A stretch of DNA of 64,000 nt from Thiohalocapsa sp963698775 (GTDB lineage Bacteria > Pseudomonadota > Gammaproteobacteria > Chromatiales > Chromatiaceae), in NCBI GenBank assembly GCA_963698775.1, contig CAVOSE010000069.1, forward strand, positions 1-64,000, written 5' to 3'. The notes below the pieces were generated by a model. It saw only the letters and a program-made list of their open reading frames with translations. It had not been told where the DNA came from and made no database searches. Positions 57,863 to 64,000 of the stretch are shown here, piece by piece. Position 1 is the first letter of the stretch. Each line of letters begins with the position of its first letter. Position numbers and translations under genes: made by a program.

Positions 57863-58039
57863 GATCATGAACAGGGGGTCGCCCTGATTATGCCCTACAT
57901 ACAGGACACCTATGGTTTCCGGCTTAGTCGCCAGGACCGGCAGCTGAACGCCGACTGGAACAACGCGGACCTGCCGGGTGCGTGGGAGATGGAGCGCGAC
58001 AAGCGGATCACGCGGTTGCAGGGTACGGGGAACGAGTAA
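57863..58039 (+). pseudogene. Endonuclease I (EndA family) C-terminal remnant
   Basis: The plus strand reads VALIMPYIQDTYGFRLSRQD, then RQLNADWNNADLPGAWEMER and DKRITRLQGTGNE before TAA. This matches the end of periplasmic/extracellular endonuclease I proteins (x-Y-x-x-D-x-Y-G-x-x-L-S-x-Q-x-R-Q-L...W-E-x-E-R-D-x-x-I-x-x-x-Q-G-N). The catalytic N-terminal part is missing. The sequence from 57690 to 57860 shows nothing recognisable. Confidence 0.65.
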
Positions 58040-58176
58040 ATCAGCGGCTATCGGCAGCTATAACGTGCCCTGCCGCCGCAGTCTCGCCGCGGGTTGACCG
58101 CTTGACGAAGTTGGCGGCTGCGGTCAATCGTGCAGCCGCGGCGACCAGAAAACCCCGGCGAGCTTCGACACCAGAT

Positions 58177-58632
58177 ATGCACATTCAGGTAACCACTAGG
58201 ATCAACGGTTCCAAGGAGTTGGTCTGGGCGGCGGTCTCCGACATCGAGCGTCGCTCGGACATCCTCTCGGGCGTCACCGCGCTGACTGTTCTGGAGCGAC
58301 CCGCATCAGGGCTGGTCGGCCTGAAGTGGACGGAGACCCGGTTGCTGTTCGGTCAGGAAGCCGCGGAGACCATGTGGATCACTGATGCGGAGGAGGGGAA
58401 ACGGTACAGCGCGCGCGCAGAGAGCCACGGTTCGGTCTATCTGACCGAGGTCGAGGTCACAGGGGAGAGCGGAGGCCGGACGAATCTGGCCATCGCGTTC
58501 CACGCTAAGCCGCAATCCGCTTTGGCACGGGTCGTCTCGCTCCTGATGGCACCATGGATCACGGGCTCCACGACCAAGGCGTTGCGGCAGGATCTGGACG
58601 ACACCCGCTGCTTCGTGGAATCGCAGCGCTAG
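58177..58632 (+). CDS. SRPBCC-fold (polyketide cyclase/START-like) protein
   Basis: A 151-residue single-domain protein with the helix-grip fold pattern: MHIQVTTRINGSKELVWAAV, SDIERRSDILSGVTALTVLE, then LVGLKWTETRLLFGQEAAET and AIAFHAKPQSALARVVSLLM before the long C-terminal helix. SRPBCC proteins bind hydrophobic ligands; no specific function can be given. The ATG at 58177 matches the domain start; the frame upstream (from 57982) runs over the endonuclease relic in another frame. It is the only intact-looking gene in a cluster of relics. Confidence 0.72.
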   Translation: MHIQVTTRINGSKELVWAAVSDIERRSDILSGVTALTVLERPASGLVGLKWTETRLLFGQEAAETMWITDAEEGKRYSARAESHGSVYLTEVEVTGESGGRTNLAIAFHAKPQSALARVVSLLMAPWITGSTTKALRQDLDDTRCFVESQR

Positions 58633-58701
58633 GAGCCCCCCGAACAGCTCGGTGCACGTAAAAGTGACATGACGAGTTACTGCTGTGGACGCTTTCGGCA
58701 G

Positions 58702-58950
58702 CTATGCACTGAACATCGCATTGAATGCCGCCACCATCTCCGGCCCGAAAACGTCCCGCAATCGCGTGGCGATGATCCAATGATGGCCGAACGGGTCACC
58801 CACGCGCCCCGTGCGATCGCCGTAGAACTGGTCGGCGACTGGATAGATCTGCTCGGCGCCGGCTTCGAGCGCGATTCTGAAAACCGCATCTGCGTTAGCG
58901 ACATGCAGAAGCAGGACGACTGAGTAGGTAGGGGGTGATACCGGGCATGG
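58702..58950 (-). pseudogene. VOC/PhnB-like (glyoxalase-fold) C-terminal half
   Basis: The frame reads SVVLLLHVANADAVFRIALE, then VADQFYGDRTGRVGDPFGHH, WIIATRLRDV and a normal C-terminus. This is the second beta-alpha-beta module of PhnB-like VOC proteins (DQFYGDR-x-G-x-x-x-DPFGH-x-W). The preceding sequence (58950-59172), although open, has no resemblance to the first module, so the gene is truncated or rearranged. Confidence 0.65.
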
Positions 58951-59211
58951 CCGATCATGCCTCCGCGTTGGTCGATCGTAGCTGGAAATCCACCGCTCGA
59001 CGAGCGTCTCGGAGGCGCTCAGGATCAGTCGCCTCCAGCGTGGCCTTGTTGGGCGCCGAGCACCAACGCAAACATGACCTGCATCCGACGCCCCGGCATG
59101 TTTCAGTCTCCTAAGCCGCCCCGCTTGGCCAAAGATTTGCTTGGAAACACTCCAGCCGGCGGGCAGAGGCAATGCGGGGCGCGACGCTGGAAGAGACGGC
59201 GCTCAACTACG

Positions 59212-59778
59212 TCAGATCCGCCGCGTTAGGGCAACGCCGGCCGCCGAGCCCAGCCCGACGAGCGCCTGCCAGGACCGACCCATTGGACCGGTGTGCCGCG
59301 CATAGTGACCTGCGGCGTCGTCGCGATGCAGCAGCTCGTCGGCGCGGAAATCCGTCAAGATGGCGCGCAGTGTCGCGAGCCGTTCGTCATCCGCCATACG
59401 TTCGATCTGCTCGGTGTAATGGGTGCCGACGAAGGTCTCCACAGCGTCGATGGTCAGGTACACGGCGCTTGGTCCGGCCAGTGCGGGCAGCGCCCCGGTC
59501 AGCCATCCTGCGGCGCGCCAGACATTGAGCAGTTTACTTTGGTGCTCGACGGGTAGGAAGTCTTCGAAGAACCGGAGGTGCTTCTGTTCTCCCGCGAGGT
59601 GTCGCTGTGCGAAATGCCGCACCTGCTCGTTCTTGCTCACCGCGAGAACACCTCGGTAGATCATCACAGCCCCAACCTCGCCCGCGTGGTCGGAGCGGAG
59701 GTCCGCGATCATCGATCGCGACAGCATCAGGGTCCGGAAGTGAAGCGCCGGTGAAACCGGCAAGCACATAGCGTTCAT
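59212..59778 (-). CDS. Coq7-type demethoxyubiquinone hydroxylase
   Basis: A di-iron hydroxylase of about 188 residues. The two Coq7 repeats are visible: RSDHAGEVGAVMIYRGVLAV with ExxH in GEQKHLRFFEDF, and TIDAVETFVGTHYTEQIERM with ExxH in FRADELLHRDDAAGHY, supplying all Glu and His iron ligands. WRAAGWLTGALPALAGPSAV is the intervening helix. Coq7 performs an O2-dependent hydroxylation in ubiquinone synthesis (the UbiF step). I chose the ATG at 59778; a GTG at 59787 and an ATG at 59769 are alternatives. It is isolated from other ubi genes. Confidence 0.85.
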   Translation of the reverse strand: MNAMCLPVSPALHFRTLMLSRSMIADLRSDHAGEVGAVMIYRGVLAVSKNEQVRHFAQRHLAGEQKHLRFFEDFLPVEHQSKLLNVWRAAGWLTGALPALAGPSAVYLTIDAVETFVGTHYTEQIERMADDERLATLRAILTDFRADELLHRDDAAGHYARHTGPMGRSWQALVGLGSAAGVALTRRI

Positions 59779-59787
59779 GCTGCACAC

Positions 59788-60313
59788 CTAGGACGAAACT
59801 GGACATAATTTGAAGGGAGGCGGTCGCGGACAGCGGGGACCCGCGGCGAAATTCGCATTCGACTATCGCGCCTTTCTTTGGCACGGGTTGTTAGCGCAGA
59901 AGTTCGATCCCCCCGATAGTCGCCCCTCGGACCTATGGCGATCCTTCCCGACTCAACCAATCACCAAATACCTACGCCGCGCTATGGCGTCTGTGGTGGA
60001 CGAGTGGCTGTCCCGACTTTGTACGAAGCCCGCGAACATCAGGGCGCAAGAGTGGGGCCATGGACACTTTCGGCAAGCGGCGGTTGCCTCACCCGGAGCG
60101 CACCAGGCGTACCCGACTACCTCACCGATTCGTGGCGAGCCCCTCACGGGGGTCGGAGCAAGCCAGCCACGGACAAACCAATTTTCTCCATGGATTCGCT
60201 CGCGGGGCCGTCCCCCAATGGCCAGCATCCCGGTGGTGAGCTCCGCAGTGAGGCAAACCCGGTCCTGACGGGAACGACTTTGCCACGGTCTCCGACTGCC
60301 GTCGCCGCTGTTT
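59788..60313. other. Gap with no recognisable gene
   Basis: These 526 bp between two minus-strand genes are open in several frames but show no family resemblance or ribosome-binding sites. I see no repeat or RNA structure. They may be decayed sequence like the region to the left. Confidence 0.4.
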
Positions 60314-60613
60314 TCACGCAGCTTGGGCGGCCTCGAAATCCGCAGACGCCACCCTCGCGTCCAGCAGCTTCAATGGGATGTCACAGCCGTGCTTGGATGA
60401 CACGTCGGCCATCGCCTTCCGCACGGCGGTGGTGATCGCCAACGCCTGCAGCACGTCGTCGTGGCCTACGTCTTCGGCGAGCGCGTCCACGGTGTAGAGC
60501 AAGCCGCTGACGAGCTGGGCGACGCTCGCCGCGGACTCCGTGCTTTCGTGCAGCGGGATGTCGACGTCGAAAAAGGTTTCAGGATGGCGATCGGTGGTGG
60601 GCACGCTATTCAT
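60314..60613 (-). CDS. Small hypothetical protein
   Basis: A 99-residue soluble, mildly acidic protein that I do not recognise. It is mostly helical in appearance (LVSGLLYTVDALAEDVGHDD, LQALAITTAVRKAMADVSSK), without motifs, Cys clusters or signal peptide. GGAG lies six nt before the ATG at 60613. It is divergent from the MerR-family gene across a 350-bp region that holds an array of repeated half-sites, so shared control is possible. Confidence 0.55.
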   Translation of the reverse strand: MNSVPTTDRHPETFFDVDIPLHESTESAASVAQLVSGLLYTVDALAEDVGHDDVLQALAITTAVRKAMADVSSKHGCDIPLKLLDARVASADFEAAQAA

Positions 60614-60846
60614 ATTCATCTCCGAATCGGCACAGTTGATTGGGTTTCGAATGTTGCGTCGTCGACTGCCCTCGCACGCGGCGATGGTGTTGTCGCGTCA
60701 CTAGCGGCTTGTCGGAGTCCTCTGCCTCTCTGCGCACAGCGCTCTTCTGAGTGCGTCTGACACCGACCGCGAAGTCTAGACTCCTCTGGACGCTGCGCGG
60801 CCCGCGGCGAGACTCGCCGGCCGCAGTGCAATGTCCGGGACAGTCC

Positions 60847-60906
60847 TCTTGACATCCTTGACGACGTGCCTGAGACAGTGCGCCCAGTCAAGAGTCTTGT
60901 CAAGAC
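60847..60906. promoter_or_regulatory. Array of TTGAC/GTCAA half-sites (operator candidate)
   Basis: Within 60 bp there are two plus-oriented copies (TCTTGAC 60847-60853, CCTTGAC 60856-60862) and two minus-oriented copies (GTCAAGA 60887-60893 and 60899-60905). The last overlaps a perfect 13-bp palindrome GTCTTGTCAAGAC (60894-60906). The array ends 57 bp before the MerR-family ATG and could serve that gene, the divergent small gene, or both. TTGACA at 60849-60854 could also be a -35 element. The remaining gap (60614-60846) shows nothing else. Confidence 0.6.
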
Positions 60907-60963
60907 GAAACATGGACAGAATATGGAAAGATAATAAAAACGGCCGATGGAGACGAACAAAAC

Positions 60964-61953
60964 ATGAACAACGCAGAAGCTCAAGCCGCTGAGTCTGGAT
61001 ACCGTATTGGCGCGGTCGCTCGCCTGACTGGCATCCCGCCGCACACCCTGCGCGTGTGGGAGCGGCGCTATGACACCGTGGTGCCCTTTCGCTCCCAAGC
61101 AGGCACACGTCTGTACACCCGAAGCGACGTGGAGCGCCTTGTCTTGATCAAGCGCTTGGTGGATCGCGGTGACGCCATCAGCATCGTCGCCAGCTTGCCG
61201 CACGAGATTCTCGAACAGCGCTGTGCCGAGTTGCCGCAGGGCCCCAGCGAGGTCGGCCGCACATGTCGAGTCGTCGTGCTCGGCACCACGGTGATTCACA
61301 GCCTCGAGGGCCGCAGCTTCGAGGATAGCGAGGTTGAGATCCTGGGCTGCTTCCAGGAGCGGGAGGATCTCATCAGCCAGGCTGGCGGGCTCGAACCCGA
61401 TCTTCTCGTGCTGGAGTACGCCACGATCCAGCCGCAGCAGATCCGCGAAATCGGCGCGCTCCTCCTACAGGTGGGTGTGCCTCGCGTGTTGGTGGTGTAC
61501 GGCGTCGCCGCTCGAAGCACGTTGGAGCGTCTCGAGTCCCCGCGCGTATTTCCGATTCGCGGTCCCCTAGATCCTACGGAGCTGCGGCGTTGGATTCGGT
61601 TGCTGCATGCACGGCCGGTGCAGACGTCCCAAACCTTCGCCGACGCGCAAGCAGAACTGTCGGGTTCACCGGCGCCGCGCCGATTCGATGACGCGACACT
61701 CGCCAAGATCGCCGCGGCGCCATCAACGATCCGGTGCGAATGCCCGGAGCATCTCGTCGATCTGATTTCCCGCTTAACCGCGTTCGAGACCTACAGCGAG
61801 GAGTGCGAGGTCCTGAACGTCGAAGACGCGGCCATTCACGCGCTCCTGCACGCAAGCACGGCGCGCGCGCGGTCCCTTCTCGAGACCTCACTGGCGGGTC
61901 TCATGGAAGCCGACGGTATTGCGATCGACTCCGCATCACAGCCCACCGCCTAA
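60964..61953 (+). CDS. MerR-family regulator with a B12-binding-like middle domain
   Basis: A 329-residue regulator. The N-terminal MerR helix-turn-helix is YRIGAVARLTGIPPHTLRVW, then ERRYDTVVPFRSQAGTRLYT (about 13-52), with the dimer helices after it. The middle part (about 100-205; RVVVLGTTVIHSL, DLLVLEYATIQPQQI, VPRVLVVYGVA) has the alternating pattern of a Rossmann-like cobalamin-binding fold, but I see no DxHxxG motif. A C-terminal domain (about 250-320, CECPEHLVDLISRLTAFETY) is helical. The layout recalls LitR/CarH and PpaA-type regulators of carotenoid and photosynthesis genes in light and oxygen response. Whether it binds a cofactor is unknown. It is 47 bp before a DUF3365 gene and probably cotranscribed with it. 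Confidence 0.75.
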   Translation: MNNAEAQAAESGYRIGAVARLTGIPPHTLRVWERRYDTVVPFRSQAGTRLYTRSDVERLVLIKRLVDRGDAISIVASLPHEILEQRCAELPQGPSEVGRTCRVVVLGTTVIHSLEGRSFEDSEVEILGCFQEREDLISQAGGLEPDLLVLEYATIQPQQIREIGALLLQVGVPRVLVVYGVAARSTLERLESPRVFPIRGPLDPTELRRWIRLLHARPVQTSQTFADAQAELSGSPAPRRFDDATLAKIAAAPSTIRCECPEHLVDLISRLTAFETYSEECEVLNVEDAAIHALLHASTARARSLLETSLAGLMEADGIAIDSASQPTA

Positions 61954-62000
61954 GCACGGGGCTTGTGGGCAATCCTGATCTATGCAACGAGGTTCAACCG

Positions 62001-62849
62001 ATGGTTTCTGAAACGGTCTTGTCGAATCGCTTGGTCACCACTGCCACTCTGCTCCTGGCGTTGGCTGCAGTCAGCGCTCCGCAAGCGCGGGCAGGTGGGA
62101 CAAACGCTCCCCCATATCGACCGCCTGCCAGCGGCTTCGTACCCCTGCCGCCCTCGCTGCCCCGGCTGCCGATGATGCCGATGATGCCCGTCCGCGTCCC
62201 AGGTCCACCGCCGCACGGCAGGCCAGCGTGGCCAGCGGCGCCCTTTTCCGCGCCTCCGATGTGGCCCACCGCCGTAGTTCCTACCATGGGCGCGTCTTCG
62301 CGCGCTGAGGCCCCGACAGTGGAAGTGTCTCGACAGGGGGCGGCGGCGCTCGATTCAGAGCTCGCAACAGAGGCGCGTGGGCTCGTCGAGGATTTCGCGA
62401 AACGTCTGAAGGGCGCTCTTGAGACGGCAATCAAGGACGGTGGCCCGACGGCCGCCGTCGAGGTCTGCAACGAAGAGGCGCCACAGATCGCCGATGCGCT
62501 GTCGACTGAAACGGGCTGGGCGGTCGCCCGCACAAGCCTGAAACATCGGAATCCGGCCAACGCCCCCGATGACTGGGAGCGAGGCGTGCTGCAAGCCTTC
62601 GAGACGCGCCAGGCCGACGGAGAAGAAGCGAAGGGCATGACCTTCACAGCCAACGTTTCTGAGGCCGACGGGCGGCAGTTCCGCTTCATGCAGGCGATCC
62701 CGACCGCGCAGGTCTGTCTGGTCTGTCACGGGAGTGCCGTTCCTGACGACGTCGCCAGCGCGATCGATGAACTCTATCCCGGCGACCTCGCGAGAGGATA
62801 TGAAGCCGGCGAGATCCGCGGTGCCTTCAGCTTGGTCAAGCCGTTGTGA
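62001..62849 (+). CDS. DUF3365 (Tll0287-like) haem protein with Pro/Met-rich segment
   Basis: A 282-residue exported protein. A signal peptide (LVTTATLLLALAAVSAPQARA) precedes a Pro-rich stretch with repeated Met (LPRLPMMPMMPVRVPGPPPH, about 50-100). The C-terminal DUF3365 domain (about 115-280) has DGGPTAAVEVCNEEAPQIAD, ARTSLKHRNPANAPDDWERG and the c-type haem-binding CLVCH in TAQVCLVCHGSAVPDD. Domains of this type are PAS-like, carry one covalent haem and are thought to sense redox state or small molecules. GAGG lies 10 nt before the ATG at 62001. It follows the MerR regulator by 47 bp, suggesting linked function. Confidence 0.85.
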   Translation: MVSETVLSNRLVTTATLLLALAAVSAPQARAGGTNAPPYRPPASGFVPLPPSLPRLPMMPMMPVRVPGPPPHGRPAWPAAPFSAPPMWPTAVVPTMGASSRAEAPTVEVSRQGAAALDSELATEARGLVEDFAKRLKGALETAIKDGGPTAAVEVCNEEAPQIADALSTETGWAVARTSLKHRNPANAPDDWERGVLQAFETRQADGEEAKGMTFTANVSEADGRQFRFMQAIPTAQVCLVCHGSAVPDDVASAIDELYPGDLARGYEAGEIRGAFSLVKPL

Positions 62850-62934
62850 CCGCTTCAACCGCAGTCCCCGACCGATCCGCTAGCAGGCTGGACGCCTCGG
62901 TCGCCTCGCATGTCAGGCCGGGGAGGATGCGGCC

Positions 62935-63873
62935 GTGACGTTTCGCTACCCGCCGGTCGCATGGCTCGCGCTACTCGGGCTCACGGTGCTTTGGGGGTCG
63001 GCCTTCCTCCTGACCAATATAGCCGTCCAGGACGTCTCTCCTGCCTTGGTCGTAGCGGCTCGACTGCTCATCGCCGCGCCGTTGTTGACCGTGGTGATGC
63101 TTCTGAGCGGCCGGCGTCTCAACAGGAGTCCACTTGGATGGTTTTACCTGGCGCTCATCGCGTTGTTCGGGAACGCCCTGCCGAACACCTTGATTGCCTG
63201 GAGCCAGCAGAGCATCGACAGCGGCCTTGCCGGGATACTGATCGCCACCATGCCGCTTGCGGCGTTGACGCTGGCCCACTTGTATGTGCCCGGAGAACGG
63301 CTCACGCCTTACCGCGTCACCGGGTCTGCGTTCGGCTTCGTCGGCGTCGTGGTGATCATGGGGCCTGACGCCGTTGTACGACTGTTGTCGGGTGCGGCGG
63401 AAATGCGAGGAATCGCGGCCGTACTGGCCGCCGCGCTGAGCTTCGCGATCTCTATGGTCCTTGCGCGCCGGCAACCCGAGAGCGATGCGCTTACCACAGC
63501 CGCGGGAACGACACTGCTGGCGGCGTGCATGGTGGCGCCCTTTGCGTTGGCCACCGAGGGTCTGCCGTTACAGCATTTGTCCGCCGCATCCGCTCTAGCC
63601 GTCGGGTCACTCGGCGTGTTTTGTACTGCGCTCGCGGTCGTCCTCTACTTCTGGCTCTTGAAATCCACCGGGCCCAGTTTCGTGTCGTTGATGAACTACA
63701 TGATCCCGGTCTGGGCGGTCCTGCTCGGCATCGGTCTTCTCGGTGAGGAACCTGAGTCGCGGCACCTGCTGGCACTTTTCTTCATTCTCGCGGGCGTACT
63801 GGTCACGCAGTTCGAATACCGCAGACCGCGAGCGCCGATCGACATGAACACACCGACGCGCTCGTCTGTTTAG
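62935..63873 (+). CDS. EamA/DMT-family transporter
   Basis: A 312-residue membrane protein with ten predicted helices in two EamA repeats (LLGLTVLWGSAFLLTNIAVQ at the start; MNYMIPVWAVLLGIGLLGEE at the end of the second repeat). It belongs to the drug/metabolite exporter superfamily, whose substrates range from amino acids to metabolites, so none can be assigned. The GTG start at 62935 has GGGGAGGA nine nt upstream. It follows the haem-protein gene by 85 bp in the same direction. Confidence 0.88.
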   Translation: MTFRYPPVAWLALLGLTVLWGSAFLLTNIAVQDVSPALVVAARLLIAAPLLTVVMLLSGRRLNRSPLGWFYLALIALFGNALPNTLIAWSQQSIDSGLAGILIATMPLAALTLAHLYVPGERLTPYRVTGSAFGFVGVVVIMGPDAVVRLLSGAAEMRGIAAVLAAALSFAISMVLARRQPESDALTTAAGTTLLAACMVAPFALATEGLPLQHLSAASALAVGSLGVFCTALAVVLYFWLLKSTGPSFVSLMNYMIPVWAVLLGIGLLGEEPESRHLLALFFILAGVLVTQFEYRRPRAPIDMNTPTRSSV

Positions 63874-63942
63874 CACGACCACAAACGCCCAATCGAATCT
63901 GACACATGGCTTGGCAGTCTCTCCACCAAACCGAGGTTTCAA

Positions 63943-64000
63943 ATGAACAACCGTCTCATTGCCTTCGCGCTTACCATACTCGCTTTGACGTTCGTCTTGG
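63943..64000 (+). CDS. Start of an exported or membrane protein, cut by the window edge
   Basis: The ATG at 63943 follows CGAGG and opens a frame MNNRLIAFALTILALTFVL that runs off the window. It looks like a signal peptide or first membrane helix. Nothing more can be said. Confidence 0.5.
   Translation, partial: MNNRLIAFALTILALTFVL

Overview
The window reads as chromosome of a high-GC gammaproteobacterium. Gene order (tig-clpP-clpX-lon-hupB-tRNA-ppiD, ftsY-ftsE-ftsX-rpoH, rsmD-coaD-ferredoxin) is gammaproteobacterial. A type I isopentenyl-diphosphate isomerase, an 83-residue Allochromatium-type 2[4Fe-4S] ferredoxin, a UbiT-like protein and a MerR regulator of the kind found in phototrophs point towards a purple sulfur bacterium or relative (Chromatiales). 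That placement is inference; no photosynthesis gene is visible.

Left end (1-4.1 kb) is accessory: a decayed type I restriction R subunit, a DUF433/DUF5615 toxin-antitoxin-like pair whose toxin-like half has an in-frame stop, a Fic remnant, an orphan RND-type adaptor lipoprotein, and an S24/LexA-fold protein without the catalytic Ser and Lys. From 4.4 to 9.1 kb lie an Atm1-type ABC exporter, a NarX/NarL-like two-component pair with a Cys-rich GAF domain and no periplasmic sensor, and a rhodanese. From 9.4 to 18.1 kb are two SDR-superfamily proteins, an HPF/RaiA-like protein, leuA, a family-4 uracil-DNA glycosylase, a BT1-type transporter whose 5' end carries a palindromic repeat, and alr.

The core (18.3-43.3 kb) is housekeeping: the trigger factor-ClpP-ClpX-Lon-HU proteostasis block, tRNA-Val, tRNA-Asp, ppiD, fabI, a four-gene translationally coupled peptide/oligopeptide ABC importer, idi, ubiT, a large unknown secreted Cys-rich protein, rpoH and ftsX-ftsE-ftsY. 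From 43.7 to 53.1 kb: a paired M16 peptidase operon running into rsmD and coaD, ferredoxin, gamma-glutamyltransferase, a Tim44-like exported protein and recD2.

The right end (53.6-64 kb) is accessory again: an EHD-like dynamin GTPase, then about 4 kb of broken genes (thermonuclease, EamA transporter, GspE/PilB N-terminal domain, endonuclease I, VOC protein) around an intact GPH-type transporter and an SRPBCC protein, then a Coq7-type hydroxylase, a small unknown protein, a MerR-family regulator behind an array of TTGAC half-sites, a DUF3365 haem protein and an EamA exporter.

The most unusual items are the operator array with its MerR-DUF3365 pair, the Cys-rich two-component sensor, the repeat inserted in a transporter's coding sequence, the dynamin, the secreted Cys-rich protein, and three neighbouring gene remnants each broken by a single in-frame TAG. 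I found no CRISPR array, no complete IS element and no single feature I can prove to be a new system.
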